This document shows, piece by piece, positions 35,597 through 44,865 of a stretch of 64,000 bases of DNA. Position 1 is the stretch's first letter; each line of letters starts with the position of its first letter. Location of the stretch: assembly GCF_021646685.1 (NCBI RefSeq), contig NZ_JAKJHW010000001.1, positions 124,001 to 188,000 of the forward strand. Direction: 5' to 3'. Origin of the DNA: Pseudalkalibacillus salsuginis (lineage in GTDB: Bacteria; Bacillota; Bacilli; Bacillales; Fictibacillaceae). The notes under the pieces are model-generated. The model was given only the letters and a program-made list of their open reading frames with translations. It had not been told where the DNA came from and searched no databases. Position numbers and translations under genes: made by a program.

Positions 35597-36031
35597 CTAT
35601 TCTTCCCAGACTTTGACTTCTTTCATGACATCGCCATTTCTCGTTCTTAAGACAGCGTCTAGACCTTCTGTCACCTGGCCGAAAACGGTATGTACACCGT
35701 CTAAATGTGGCTGGCTTTCATGGACAATGAAGAATTGGCTTCCGCCTGTATTCTTCCCAGCGTGTGCCATTGAAAGTGTGCCAGGCTTATGTTTATGCGG
35801 ATTCCCTTCTGTTTCACAATCGATCGTGTATCCTGGCCCCCCAGTCCCTGTTCCAGATGGGCATCCACCCTGTGATACGAATCCAGGGATGACACGATGG
35901 AAAGTAAGTCCATTATAAAAACCTTCATTGGCAAGTTTTTCAAAGTTTGCTACGGTATTTGGTGCTTCCTCAGGATAAAAGTCGATCAAGACTTTTTCGC
36001 CATTTTCAAATTCAATGCTTCCTTTTTTCAT
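35597..36031 (-). CDS. ppiB: Peptidyl-prolyl cis-trans isomerase B (cyclophilin)
   Basis: 144 residues, cytoplasmic single-domain cyclophilin. The catalytic region [13 protein letters not shown] (about 50-62) and GGSQFFIV (about 97-104) carry the Arg, Phe, Met/Gln and related active-site residues. It speeds proline isomerisation in protein folding. Single gene between lysA and the rib leader, as in B. subtilis. Confidence 0.93.
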   Translation of the reverse strand: MKKGSIEFENGEKVLIDFYPEEAPNTVANFEKLANEGFYNGLTFHRVIPGFVSQGGCPSGTGTGGPGYTIDCETEGNPHKHKPGTLSMAHAGKNTGGSQFFIVHESQPHLDGVHTVFGQVTEGLDAVLRTRNGDVMKEVKVWEE

Positions 36032-36094
36032 TTAACATCCTCCTCTGCGAACAAGTAGTTCTATTGTATGTCTTTTAAAAGGTGAAGTAAAGGG

Positions 36095-36118
36095 AAAAAC
36101 CCCTGGGTTCCAGGGGTT
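36095..36118 (-). terminator. Terminator at the lysA end
   Basis: AACCCCTGG and CCAGGGGTT arms with a 3-base loop, followed by TTTCCC on the minus strand. The 5' arm includes the lysA stop codon. Confidence 0.65.
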
Positions 36119-37445
36119 AATAACTTGTTGATACAAGTGTTTTTTTCAATGGTCTGTCGAGATGGATCAGATCTTTATAGGACTCTCTTTCGACTACCAA
36201 TTGGGCCTCTTCATTTTCAACAAAGACGACAGCTGGTCTTGGCAGACGATTATAATTGTTCGCCATCGCGTAACCGTAAGCTCCCGTACAGAACATCGCT
36301 AAAATATCTCCCTGGGAGGTTTTGGGAAGCTGAATGTCATGGATCAACATGTCGCCGGATTCACAGCATCTTCCGGCAATGGATACTGTTTGCATGTTTT
36401 TTTGCAACAGGCGGTTTGCAATTACAGCTTCATATTTCGCCTGATAAAGGGCAGGACGGATATTATCCGTCATCCCACCATCTACAGAGACATAATTCCG
36501 GACACCTGGAATTCTTTTTTCGGACCCGATCGTGTAGAGAGTTGTGCCAGCTTCGCCAACCAGTGATCGTCCCGGTTCGATCCAAATCTCCGGCATGTTG
36601 AGATCATGGTCATCAACCTGTTTTTCCACTTCATCGATCAAGACGTTGATTACCTTCTCAATCGAGATTGAGGTTTCTTCAGAAGTATGTGCAATGCCAA
36701 AACCTCCGCCAAGATTTACAACTTCCGCTTCAAAACCTTTTGAACTTTTCCATTCTGACAGCTGCTTGAAAACCTTCTGGACAGCCATGACGAAACCATC
36801 CGCTTCAAAAATTTGTGAGCCGATATGACAATGGACACCGAGAACTTCCATATGTTCAGATGACAAACTTTCATGCAGCGCTTGATCCGCTTGTTTACTG
36901 ACGATATCAAATCCGAACTTGGAGTCTTCTTGACCTGTCAGGATGTAATCATGTGTGTGAGCTTCAATTCCAGGTGTAATCCTCAAAAGTACAGGGGTGA
37001 CCTTGTTCAATTGCTGACCTACCTGCTTGATGAGGTCAAGCTCATGAAAGTTGTCGACTACAATGCACCCTACACCTTCATGGACAGCCATCTGAAGTTC
37101 TTCATAACTCTTATTATTCCCATGAAAGTGAATCTTTTCAGTTGGAAATCCTGCATGAAGCGCTGTATAAAGTTCTCCGCCTGATACAACATCAAGACAA
37201 AGTCCTTCCTCATCCACTAATTGAAACATCGCAACACTAGCAAAAGCTTTACTTGCGTAGGCAACTTTTGCTTCAACGTTCCTCTCTTGGAAAGTTGTGC
37301 AGAATGCCTGCGCCTGTTTTCTGATTTTTGCAACATCATAAACGTAAAGAGGGGTGCCGAATTCCTTCGCCATTTCGATCGTATCTACCCCGCCGATTTC
37401 TAAATGTCCTAGTTTGTTCATTGTTCCGGTTCCTAAAAATGCCAT
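36117..37445 (-). CDS. lysA: Diaminopimelate decarboxylase
   Basis: Last step of lysine synthesis: meso-diaminopimelate to lysine and CO2. 442 residues; alanine-racemase-like barrel with the PLP lysine Lys66 (AYASKAF), HCHIGSQI near 195, the glycine-rich NLGGGFG near 245, and CESGDM near 355 contributed to the active site across the dimer. A lysine riboswitch stands upstream, so the gene is expected to be shut off by lysine. Confidence 0.95.
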   Translation of the reverse strand: MAFLGTGTMNKLGHLEIGGVDTIEMAKEFGTPLYVYDVAKIRKQAQAFCTTFQERNVEAKVAYASKAFASVAMFQLVDEEGLCLDVVSGGELYTALHAGFPTEKIHFHGNNKSYEELQMAVHEGVGCIVVDNFHELDLIKQVGQQLNKVTPVLLRITPGIEAHTHDYILTGQEDSKFGFDIVSKQADQALHESLSSEHMEVLGVHCHIGSQIFEADGFVMAVQKVFKQLSEWKSSKGFEAEVVNLGGGFGIAHTSEETSISIEKVINVLIDEVEKQVDDHDLNMPEIWIEPGRSLVGEAGTTLYTIGSEKRIPGVRNYVSVDGGMTDNIRPALYQAKYEAVIANRLLQKNMQTVSIAGRCCESGDMLIHDIQLPKTSQGDILAMFCTGAYGYAMANNYNRLPRPAVVFVENEEAQLVVERESYKDLIHLDRPLKKTLVSTSY

Positions 37446-37498
37446 TAATCAAATTCTCCCCTCTCTATTTGGAGAAAGCGTATTAACTGATAAAAATA

Positions 37499-37538
37499 CT
37501 AAAAACCAGCCTATGCACGGTACATTAAACTGGTTTTT
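37499..37538 (-). terminator. Riboswitch-controlled terminator before lysA
   Basis: AAAAACCAG and CTGGTTTTT arms with a loop of about 20 nt, the last arm ending in the T-run. It lies directly behind the lysine aptamer and 54 bp before lysA. Confidence 0.75.
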
Positions 37539-37552
37539 CACCCGTACCCTCA

Positions 37553-37728
37553 TCAGTCGGAATAGCTCTCCACTACGTTTTGTAGTGACAGTCCGTTACT
37601 TATTCAGCAACGGCCCAGCAGGCTTAATTGGGATTAAGCATGCTTCGGCAAATTGACCTTTTATTGTTCTTCATCGCCCCCCCTGGCTACGAACAACTAC
37701 TCATTCTCTCTGCGCCTCTACCCCATTA
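37553..37728 (-). ncRNA. Lysine riboswitch (L box)
   Basis: On the minus strand: GTAGAGGCGCAGAGA, AGTAGTTGTTCG, the AAAGGTCA-type segment, GCCGAAGCATGCTT, GCTGGGCCGTTGCTGAATAA, ACGGACTGTCACTAC and GTGGAGAGCTATT. These are the conserved L-box segments in the right order. Combined with the following terminator it forms a transcription-off switch for lysA. Confidence 0.92.
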
Positions 37729-37800
37729 CGTTTTAATGAGGCAATTATTAAATTAAGAACTACTGTAGCATAAATGTGCGATTGAATCAACATCTAAATT

Positions 37801-39276
37801 TCATGCATCAGATTGTTTTTTATGCTGCTGTGGATGGACAATACTTGGCCTAACCTTTGATAAAGGGACAGCGACCCTCACCAACACTTGTAGCATAGCT
37901 TGTGGATTGAATGGAATGAAAGGCCATAGATATGGTGTATTCAAATTTTTGATACTGCACATGTATAACAAAACGGCGGTACAACCTATCACGAATCCAG
38001 GGACCCCGAAAAGGAATACGAGTGTAATCAATATCAGCCTTACGATCTTATTGGCGATACTCATCTCATAACTCGGAGTTGAAAATGAGCCGATCGCCGC
38101 TAGAGCCACATATAAAATGACTTCGGAAACGAATAATCCAACATCGATCGCGATCTGCCCGATCAGTACTGCAGCGATCAGTCCCATTGCTGTCGAAAGT
38201 GCGGATGGCGTATGGATTGCAGCCATCCTTAGGACATCAATACCCATTTCAGCAAAAATGATTTGAAGAAAGATCGGGATATTAGACTTTTTATTCGGTC
38301 CGATAAAATCAATATTCTCTGGAAGTAATTCACCATGGAGGACAAACAGCAGCCAGAGTGGCAGTAAAAATATCGACGTCAACATCCCCGCAAACCGGAT
38401 CCACCTTAAAAAAGCACCGATCATAGGGGTCTGGCGATATTCTTCAGCATGCTGGACGTGATGGAAAAATGTCGTTGGTGTGATGATGACACTTGGGGAC
38501 GTATCCACGAAAACAAGGACATGTCCTTCCAACAGATGGGTTGCAGCAACGTCAGGCCGTTCAGTATACCTTACGAGTGGAAACGGATTCCAACCTTGCT
38601 TCACTAAAAATTCTTCAACAGTCTTGTCAGCCATCGGGATTCCATCGATACGGATCGCTTTCAGCTCTCCTCGGATTGTTTCAATTAAACCAGGGTCTGC
38701 TACATCTTCTAAAAAAGAGATACAGACATCTGTCTTTGAACGGTCTCCAACTTGCATGATTTCGTTTCGTAAACGTCCATCCCTCAGACGCCTTCGTGTC
38801 AGAGCTGTGTTTTCCACGATGTTTTCTGTATATCCATCACGGGATCCACGGACAACTTTTTCGACATCAGGCTCTTGTGGGGTACGACCCGGGTAACTTC
38901 TTACATCAACGATAAATCCTTCGTTTTGGCCATCGATCAATACGGCAATCAGCCCTGAAAGGACTCGGTCGATTACTTCGTCCAAATTCTTAGCTGTAGA
39001 AACTTGTTGATGCGCAAGGTGATTTTTAATGACATCTTTCGTTTTTGCGCTCGTCCGATATTCGTGGTCTACTTCAAGCAGTTCTTTCAAGAGCATGATG
39101 ATGAACTCACTGTCACATAGACCTGTACAATAATAGATGTGGACTTCTTTATTTAAGATGTTCATTTTGCGAACACCTACATCGAAGCTTTTTCCAATTC
39201 CCATCTTATCTTTAAGGAACTTTTCATTCTCGGCGATTTTTTTATGAATCGGTGTTTCCTCTTTCTTTGGATGCAT
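37801..39276 (-). CDS. spoVAF: Stage V sporulation protein AF
   Basis: 491 residues related to GerA-type A subunits: soluble N-terminal domain (about 1-240, with DVCISFLEDVADPGLI) and a membrane domain (about 290-450). It sits in the spore inner membrane, but is not needed for dipicolinate uptake in B. subtilis. ATG 39276 is 9 bases after AAAGGAG; the in-frame GTG at 39285 is too close to that site. Overlaps the end of spoVAEA. Confidence 0.9.
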   Translation of the reverse strand: MHPKKEETPIHKKIAENEKFLKDKMGIGKSFDVGVRKMNILNKEVHIYYCTGLCDSEFIIMLLKELLEVDHEYRTSAKTKDVIKNHLAHQQVSTAKNLDEVIDRVLSGLIAVLIDGQNEGFIVDVRSYPGRTPQEPDVEKVVRGSRDGYTENIVENTALTRRRLRDGRLRNEIMQVGDRSKTDVCISFLEDVADPGLIETIRGELKAIRIDGIPMADKTVEEFLVKQGWNPFPLVRYTERPDVAATHLLEGHVLVFVDTSPSVIITPTTFFHHVQHAEEYRQTPMIGAFLRWIRFAGMLTSIFLLPLWLLFVLHGELLPENIDFIGPNKKSNIPIFLQIIFAEMGIDVLRMAAIHTPSALSTAMGLIAAVLIGQIAIDVGLFVSEVILYVALAAIGSFSTPSYEMSIANKIVRLILITLVFLFGVPGFVIGCTAVLLYMCSIKNLNTPYLWPFIPFNPQAMLQVLVRVAVPLSKVRPSIVHPQQHKKQSDA

Positions 39277-39832
39277 TCCGGGCACTCCTTTCTAAGATGA
39301 GTTGGACCGCTTGCCTTGTAATCGGAGCTCCTCTTTCAGCAGTATCGATGCCTGACATTTTTCCGATATCCCCCACACCGACGATAAATGGAATATCCAG
39401 TTCATCTAGAACATAAACCGTATCACCATCCAAACGGCCCAACTCCATATCTGGAAGTCCGCTTTTATCCACACCATAAGCGGATAATTCACCAAAACGG
39501 TCGATGCTTACATCCACATGGGTCCATTCTTCCAGGTGTGTTTTCGATGCGACGGCAATCGCCCCGATTACGTCGATGTCCGGATGATTCGCAACAACCC
39601 GCATCGCCCTTTCTCCTGGACCCTCACCCCGATATCCGCAATCATCAAACATGACCAGGACTGGATCATAGGGTGTGGATAGGATCATGGCCACCATTTC
39701 ATCACCCGTGATCCTGGTTGGATTCCCTCAAGATTGGGAAATACAACGGCCGCCTATATCCTTTGCGATTTGCTCCACTGCTTTCAATGCGTATAAATCT
39801 CCGTCAGTGATCATGATGACTCGTTTTTTCAT
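39242..39832 (-). pseudogene. spoVAEA: spoVAEA interrupted by an in-frame TGA at codon 35
   Basis: The full frame begins at ATG 39832 (AAGGATG upstream) and encodes [18 protein letters not shown]..., the normal SpoVAEA N-terminus. Codon 35 (39730-39728) is TGA, between CISQS and GNPTRITG, where the family has a residue in an SxSxGNP motif. The frame then continues without shift through YDPVLVMFDDCGYRGEGPGE to the normal C-terminus, 197 codons in all counting the stop. An internal ATG at codon 46 (39697), preceded by GGTGATGAA, could restart and give a 151-residue product. Either a point nonsense mutation or a sequencing error; the rest is intact. Confidence 0.8.
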
Positions 39833-39838
39833 ATTCAA

Positions 39839-40192
39839 TCATCCTTTAGGTTTAAAAAGGACCGCCACGATAAAACCAAAAAGTATGGCTGAGGAGATCC
39901 CAGCAGAGGTCAGCTGGAAGATCCCCATCGCAATTCCGATAAATCCGTGTTCATCGGCTTCTGCCATCGCACCATGAAGAAGAGAGTGTCCGAAGCTTGT
40001 AATTGGAACTGTAGCACCCGCTCCTGCAAACTGGATCAATTTATCGTATAAACCAAAACCATCCAGTGCTGCTCCTGCCACAACGAAGCTTGAAGTAACA
40101 TGGGCTGGTGTCAGTTTAAAAATATCCATCAGTAATTGACCGACTACACAGATGAGACCTCCGACTACAAACGCTATGAAATACTCGACCAT
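39839..40192 (-). CDS. spoVAEB: Stage V sporulation protein AEB
   Basis: 117 residues, four membrane segments, homologous to SpoVAC (shared [19 protein letters not shown] motif). Part of the SpoVA channel that imports dipicolinic acid into the forespore and releases it at germination. The ATG shares one base with the spoVAD stop (TGATG). Confidence 0.92.
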   Translation of the reverse strand: MVEYFIAFVVGGLICVVGQLLMDIFKLTPAHVTSSFVVAGAALDGFGLYDKLIQFAGAGATVPITSFGHSLLHGAMAEADEHGFIGIAMGIFQLTSAGISSAILFGFIVAVLFKPKG

Positions 40193-41211
40193 CAAACACC
40201 ACCTCCATCAGCGGCTTCTATTACGACCCCATGAGCGATCGTAGGGATTGTTTCCTTTTGCTGGACCATCATTGGATTCATCAAAGCTCCTGTTGCAACA
40301 ACAAAGATCCGTTTCAGTTTTCCTTCTTTCATTTCCTTTAAAAGGTGTCCATACGTAACGACGGCTGAACACGCACAACCGCTGCCTCCAGCAAAAACTG
40401 GCTGATCAGGTCGGTAGACTAATAAGCCACAGTCTTGATGATTGGAGGACAAATCGTAGTTCTTTTCTCGCAAAAGTTCAAGCAGGATCGGCGAACCTAC
40501 AGCTGACAAATCACCAGTAACGATCAAATCATAATCACCAGGCGAACGGCCTGTATCTTCAAAATGGGTTGCAATCGTGTCAGCTGCTGCCGGTGCCATC
40601 GCTGAACCCATATCGAAAGGATCGGTTATCCCTAGATCCAACACCCTGCCAATGGTAGCCATTTTGATTTGGTATGGTGACGGGTTTGAACTGATGATAG
40701 AAGCCCCTGCACCTGTAACCGTGTAAGTCGCTGTGTCAGGTTTTTGTCCCCCATATTCGGTCGGGTATCGGAATTGCCTTTCAGCTGTAGCGTTATGGCT
40801 GCTCACAGCAGTCAAAACGGTATTTGCAAAATCACCATCAACCAGCGCTGAAGCTAATGCCAGCGTCTCCATCGATGTTGAACAAGCCCCAAACATCCCT
40901 AAATAAGGAATCTGGTTTTTACGTGCTGTATAGTTTGCAATGACGGTCTGATTGATGAGATCACCGGATAAAAATAAATCCATCTCATCAGGGGTTTTCC
41001 CAGCATTTTTCATGCAAGCATCGATTGCTTGCTCCATCAAATGGCGTTCAGCGAGTTCCCAATTCTCTTGTCCACAATGAAGATCCCCGAATGTGATATC
41101 ATACGTTTCACCAAGCGGACCTGCCGCTTCTTCAGGACCGACTGCGGTTCCTGTAGCATTGATGTATAAGGGTTTTGTATATGTCCAAGTTTGTTTACCT
41201 GTAAGCTTCAT
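40192..41211 (-). CDS. spoVAD: Stage V sporulation protein AD
   Basis: 339 residues, thiolase-like fold ([28 protein letters not shown] with a cysteine at the thiolase position, [12 protein letters not shown]). Binds dipicolinic acid on the surface of the spore inner membrane; it is not a working thiolase. AGGAGG precedes the ATG. Confidence 0.93.
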   Translation of the reverse strand: MKLTGKQTWTYTKPLYINATGTAVGPEEAAGPLGETYDITFGDLHCGQENWELAERHLMEQAIDACMKNAGKTPDEMDLFLSGDLINQTVIANYTARKNQIPYLGMFGACSTSMETLALASALVDGDFANTVLTAVSSHNATAERQFRYPTEYGGQKPDTATYTVTGAGASIISSNPSPYQIKMATIGRVLDLGITDPFDMGSAMAPAAADTIATHFEDTGRSPGDYDLIVTGDLSAVGSPILLELLREKNYDLSSNHQDCGLLVYRPDQPVFAGGSGCACSAVVTYGHLLKEMKEGKLKRIFVVATGALMNPMMVQQKETIPTIAHGVVIEAADGGGV

Positions 41212-41233
41212 TGTTGTTGATCCTCCTAATGCG

Positions 41234-41698
41234 TCATAATACCATCTGGAACAAATATCGGATCATACCGATTATATAGGCAGCGACAGCACCGAATACA
41301 ATTACTGCTCCTGCCAATTTGAAAAGGTTTGTTGCGACTCCCAATACGAGCCCTTCACTTTTATGTTCAAGCGCAGCACTCGTCACAGCGTTTGCGAAGC
41401 CGGTTACAGGGACGATTGAGCCTGCTCCGGCAAATTGCCCAAGCTTGTCGTAGACCCCGATTCCCGTGAGCAAAGAGGCGACAAGGATCAGGGTTGCTAC
41501 TGTTGGGTTTCCGGCAGTTTTCTCTGTGAAATTGAAAAAGGTGATGTAAAAATTAGTGATTCCTTGTCCAATCGCACATATCAATCCTCCGATCAAAAAA
41601 GCCTTTAGACAATTCACAAAATAAGGTGGTGTCGGTTGTAGTGGTTTGATCTTTTCTTTATATGCTTGTTGTTCGGGTGAAAATTCGTTCTTACCCAT
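41234..41698 (-). CDS. spoVAC: Stage V sporulation protein AC
   Basis: 154 residues, several membrane segments and the shared GQFAGAGSIVPVTGFANAVTS motif. Known in B. subtilis as a mechanosensitive channel subunit for dipicolinate release. Confidence 0.93.
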   Translation of the reverse strand: MGKNEFSPEQQAYKEKIKPLQPTPPYFVNCLKAFLIGGLICAIGQGITNFYITFFNFTEKTAGNPTVATLILVASLLTGIGVYDKLGQFAGAGSIVPVTGFANAVTSAALEHKSEGLVLGVATNLFKLAGAVIVFGAVAAYIIGMIRYLFQMVL

Positions 41699-41726
41699 GT
41701 GTAACAGCTCCTTTATACCTCTAAAT

Positions 41727-42149
41727 TTACAGATGAACGAAGAAAATCCAGTGAAACAGCGATCCTATCACTTTTCCAAATAATATTGCCATCAACAAGA
41801 TGAGGACTTGTTCTTTGAAACCAACACGCTTCATAAGAACCGGCAGGACATTCAGTACTTCTGTCAAAGCAGCAGCCAGCATTCCAATGAAAGTACCGCT
41901 TGCCAGACCGATTGGGATAAGCAGCCATTGGCTAGAGGAAATGGTGTAATCCCTCAATCCGTACCAACTCGAAAACAATACGCCGGTAATGATGCTTATT
42001 TCATAACTTCTGATCTTTGAGTTGGTTTTCGTAATCTGCATTAAACGGGGAATGATGCCAAATACCGTTAAAATAGCAACGAATCCTGCCCCCACCGCAA
42101 GTCCAGCGCCTAAGCCTATTAACATGACAGTGATGATTTTAATCGTCAT
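41727..42149 (-). CDS. spoVAB: Stage V sporulation protein AB
   Basis: About 140 residues, hydrophobic, with GIIPRLMQITKT near residue 32 as in the family. ATG 42149 gives the family length and overlaps the spoVAA end by 11 bases; an in-frame ATG at 42179 would add ten basic residues. Confidence 0.88.
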   Translation of the reverse strand: MTIKIITVMLIGLGAGLAVGAGFVAILTVFGIIPRLMQITKTNSKIRSYEISIITGVLFSSWYGLRDYTISSSQWLLIPIGLASGTFIGMLAAALTEVLNVLPVLMKRVGFKEQVLILLMAILFGKVIGSLFHWIFFVHL

Positions 42150-42762
42150 GAGCTTTCTTCTCGTTCTCTTTATTCTCATTCATGATGACGTATTGGTCCA
42201 AATCTTGTTGATAGTTGAACATTTCTACTTCAAGCGGGCTTGGTTCTTCGTTGAAACGTTTCTTGAAAATGTGGTTGAAAAAAAGGACCATCCCTAACCC
42301 AAGCCCGATAGAATAAGGTACTTGTAAAAGGAGCGGATAGTCATTTCTTCGTCCAGTCACCAAATAATAAATCTTTTGATGGACCTGCTGCATACTGACA
42401 TCTTCATGAAAATTCATGATCGCAAGTGCAGCACCGATGAATAAGAGGATCCAGACAATCACAAAATAAACACCAGTAATTTTTGGTCTCTTGTACTGGA
42501 CTTCAATGATTGTTTGCGGTGTACCGACCGTTTGAATATCCAATAACGGAATTTTCTTTCTGATCGTTTTCAACACTTCCATAAGATCTATGATGACGAT
42601 TGTTTTATCTTGCACCGTTATTTTATGGACAATCATATGGCCAATTTCTTGAATGACATCTTCAGGGCCGACGAGTTGAGCTAAGTCTTTGATCCGTATC
42701 GTCTGTCCAGGTGAACAAAGAAGCCTATGCCGCATACGTAAATAAACCGCTTCAACTTCCAA
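42139..42762 (-). CDS. spoVAA: Stage V sporulation protein AA
   Basis: 207 residues: N-terminal soluble domain (about 1-90, VYLRMRHRLL...VGTPQTIIEV) and two membrane segments near 97-115 and 145-165. First gene of the spoVA operon. Starts with TTG 7 bases after GGGAGG. Confidence 0.88.
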   Translation of the reverse strand: MEVEAVYLRMRHRLLCSPGQTIRIKDLAQLVGPEDVIQEIGHMIVHKITVQDKTIVIIDLMEVLKTIRKKIPLLDIQTVGTPQTIIEVQYKRPKITGVYFVIVWILLFIGAALAIMNFHEDVSMQQVHQKIYYLVTGRRNDYPLLLQVPYSIGLGLGMVLFFNHIFKKRFNEEPSPLEVEMFNYQQDLDQYVIMNENKENEKKAHDD

Positions 42763-42796
42763 AGAAAGTCCTCCCTTATGCCAATTCGTTTATGTG

Positions 42797-42826
42797 TAGT
42801 ATGTTTCTTCCAAACCTCTCTCATTC
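42797..42826 (-). promoter_or_regulatory. Sigma-G/F-type promoter of spoVA
   Basis: GAATG (42826-42822, fits GHATR), spacer of 18 bases, CATACTA (42803-42797, fits CATNNTA). About 35 bases ahead of spoVAA. The spoVA operon is sigma-G dependent in B. subtilis. Confidence 0.5.
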
Positions 42827-43102
42827 TGTCAACGCAATCTATCCAGTAATTACCTGTTCAATCGATGCAACCCAATGGTTTTTAAAACCTTCATCCAGTA
42901 ATCTTCATAGTGAAATACTCGTTGTTAGTACGTTTGTATTGGATGTTAGCGTAATTAAATGGATTACAAAAACGGAGTAAATAGGAGGATTTTTCAGACT
43001 TTCCTGAATGAACTATAAATTTTTGAGGAGAAAATCGAAGAAATCAGGAAGAGTTTGTTGAGGACTATAGTCAACATTCCGCAAAACCCGACACCTTATC
43101 AA

Positions 43103-43160
43103 GAAAAGCGCAAACGCCCTGATCAGCCACGAAGGTCACTGGAAGTGCCACAAGGAGGCT
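43103..43160 (+). repeat. Dispersed structured repeat, copy G (5' half only)
   Basis: Starts GAAAAGCGCAAACGCCCTGA and stops after CAAGGAGGCTT, truncated against the sigF terminator. It lies in the 428-bp sigF/spoVAA gap; the bases 42830-43100 otherwise show nothing recognisable. Confidence 0.7.
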
Positions 43161-43170
43161 TTCTTTCAAT

Positions 43171-43212
43171 AAAAAACCCAGATAGACGATTCATTCGTCC
43201 ATCTGGGTTTTC
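43171..43212 (-). terminator. Terminator overlapping the sigF end
   Basis: AACCCAGATGGACGA pairs with TCGTCTATCTGGGTT (one mismatch-type G-U), loop ATGAA, followed by TTTTATTG. The 5' arm encodes the last residues of sigma-F. Confidence 0.8.
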
Positions 43213-43949
43213 ATATCTTGGAGGATTTTCTTTTCAAGCCTTGAAACCTGTACTTGGGATATGCCGAGCCGGGTTGCAACTTCTGATTGTGTCTGATCTT
43301 TATAATAGCGTAGATAGACAATTAGCCTTTCCCGTTCATTCAAAGTTTGGATCGCTTCCTTCAATGCGATCTGGTCGAACCACTTCGAATCACCTTGATC
43401 CGATATTTGATCAAGCAATGTAATTGGATCACCATCATTTTCATACACGGTTTCGTGGATCGATGATGGGGCACGTACAGCTTCTTGGGCCATCACCACT
43501 TCCTCAGCACTGATTCCAAGCTTTGTCGCGATTTCATTTACGGTTGGAGTGCGACCGAGGTCTTTCGAAAGTTCATCTCGGGCCTTACGGACTTTATTCC
43601 CGAGTTCCTTCAGCGAGCGACTGACTTTAACTGTGCCATCATCACGGATGAACCGTTGGATTTCCCCTATGATCATCGGAACTGCATAGGTGGAGAATTT
43701 TACGTCATAACTAAGATCGAATTTATCTACAGATTTAAGCAGACCGATACTGCCGATCTGAAAAAGGTCATCCGGCTCGTACCCCCTGTTCAAAAAGCGT
43801 TGTACAACAGACCAGACCAATCTCATATTTTTCTCGACAATGGTATCTCTGGCTGTCTGATCGCCTTCTTGACTACGTTGGATCAACTCTTTCATTTCCT
43901 TGTCATTGAGGTACCTATTCTTTTTGTCTTGTTTGACGTCCAAATCCAT
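43191..43949 (-). CDS. sigF: RNA polymerase sporulation sigma factor F
   Basis: 252 residues. Sigma-70 regions 2 (PDDLFQIGSIGLLKSVDKFD), 3 (LGRTPTVNEIATKLG) and 4 (LNERERLIVYLRYYKDQTQSEVATRLGISQVQVSRLE) are complete. First forespore-specific sigma factor. Cotranscribed with spoIIAA and spoIIAB. Confidence 0.96.
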   Translation of the reverse strand: MDLDVKQDKKNRYLNDKEMKELIQRSQEGDQTARDTIVEKNMRLVWSVVQRFLNRGYEPDDLFQIGSIGLLKSVDKFDLSYDVKFSTYAVPMIIGEIQRFIRDDGTVKVSRSLKELGNKVRKARDELSKDLGRTPTVNEIATKLGISAEEVVMAQEAVRAPSSIHETVYENDGDPITLLDQISDQGDSKWFDQIALKEAIQTLNERERLIVYLRYYKDQTQSEVATRLGISQVQVSRLEKKILQDMKTQMDE

Positions 43950-43960
43950 GGCTCAGCTCC

Positions 43961-44401
43961 TTAATTACAAAGCGCTTTGTGATTTGTCAAATACTTCTTC
44001 AAGCGAATCGTGGTGCCGAAGGATTTTTCTGTTTCGATTTCAATTTGGTCCATGAAATTTTCCATGATTGTAAAGCCCATCCCGGATCTTTCTAATTCAG
44101 GCTTTGTTGTGAATAAGGGTTGTCGCGCTTCGTCCAAGTCATCGATTCCGACCCCTTCATCGCGGATCGTCAATTCGACAAAGCCCTCATCAAGGATGCA
44201 TTCAATGTAAACCATACCGTCTGCATTGTTATCGTATCCATGAATGATCGCATTCGTAACAGCTTCAGAAACGACGGTTTTGATTTCAGTCAACTCATCT
44301 ACGGTCGGATCAAGCTGTGCGATGAAGGATGCAACTGTGACCCTGGCAAATGATTCATTTTCACTACGTGCAGAGAATTCCATCTTCATGACATTTTTCA
44401 T
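43961..44401 (-). CDS. spoIIAB: Anti-sigma F factor / serine kinase SpoIIAB
   Basis: 146 residues of the GHKL ATPase fold: [12 protein letters not shown] (N box), [10 protein letters not shown] (G1) and GMGFTIME (G2). Holds sigma-F inactive and phosphorylates SpoIIAA. Its ATG overlaps the last base of the spoIIAA stop. Confidence 0.96.
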   Translation of the reverse strand: MKNVMKMEFSARSENESFARVTVASFIAQLDPTVDELTEIKTVVSEAVTNAIIHGYDNNADGMVYIECILDEGFVELTIRDEGVGIDDLDEARQPLFTTKPELERSGMGFTIMENFMDQIEIETEKSFGTTIRLKKYLTNHKALCN

Positions 44402-44751
44402 TACGCCACCCCCAGCGTGTGCAAAGCTTTTTGTTCACTATCTTCAAGACGAATGATCTTGAACATGCCTGACATTTCAAACAGTCTTTTGACAGAAGGG
44501 GAGATTGAACATACGACCATTTCTCCATCTTGACTTTTGATCAATTTATAACGTCCAAGGATTACGCCTAACCCCGAACTATCCATAAATGACAAAGCTT
44601 CCAAATTCAATACGATATCGTGGATATTATTTTCCTTGATCGTTTGATCAACCTCTGTACGTAACTGTTCTGCTGTATGATGGTCCAATTCGCCGGCTAA
44701 TCGAATACACAGTACACGATCTTTGACTTCGAGTTTCACGCTAAGACTCAC
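44401..44751 (-). CDS. spoIIAA: Anti-sigma F factor antagonist SpoIIAA
   Basis: 116 residues, STAS domain. The phosphorylated serine is Ser58 in [12 protein letters not shown]. Starts with GTG 44751, downstream of GGAGAGG, which gives the B. subtilis-like length and start; an in-frame ATG six codons upstream overlaps that ribosome binding site. Confidence 0.95.
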   Translation of the reverse strand: MSLSVKLEVKDRVLCIRLAGELDHHTAEQLRTEVDQTIKENNIHDIVLNLEALSFMDSSGLGVILGRYKLIKSQDGEMVVCSISPSVKRLFEMSGMFKIIRLEDSEQKALHTLGVA

Positions 44752-44783
44752 TAACCTCTCCTCCTTCATCTCGGTAGTGAGTC

Positions 44784-44811
44784 ATTTCTATATGGCGATG
44801 ATGGAATCCTC
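44784..44811 (-). promoter_or_regulatory. Candidate sigma-H promoter of spoIIA
   Basis: GAGGATTC (44811-44804) resembles the sigma-H -35 (RNAGGAWWW), and AGAAAT (44789-44784) the -10 (GAAT), 14 bases apart. The spoIIA operon is sigma-H driven in B. subtilis; the -10 match is modest. Confidence 0.4.
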
Positions 44812-44865
44812 CTCACTGACAAAACTAGTGTTGAATCGATTTATAATCTGTTAATATGCGAAAAT

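Noticed and set aside
39728-39730. TGA in spoVAEA as selenocysteine
   Set aside because: No SECIS-like hairpin is evident behind it, the family has no cysteine or redox role at this place, and Bacillaceae of this type are not expected to use selenocysteine.
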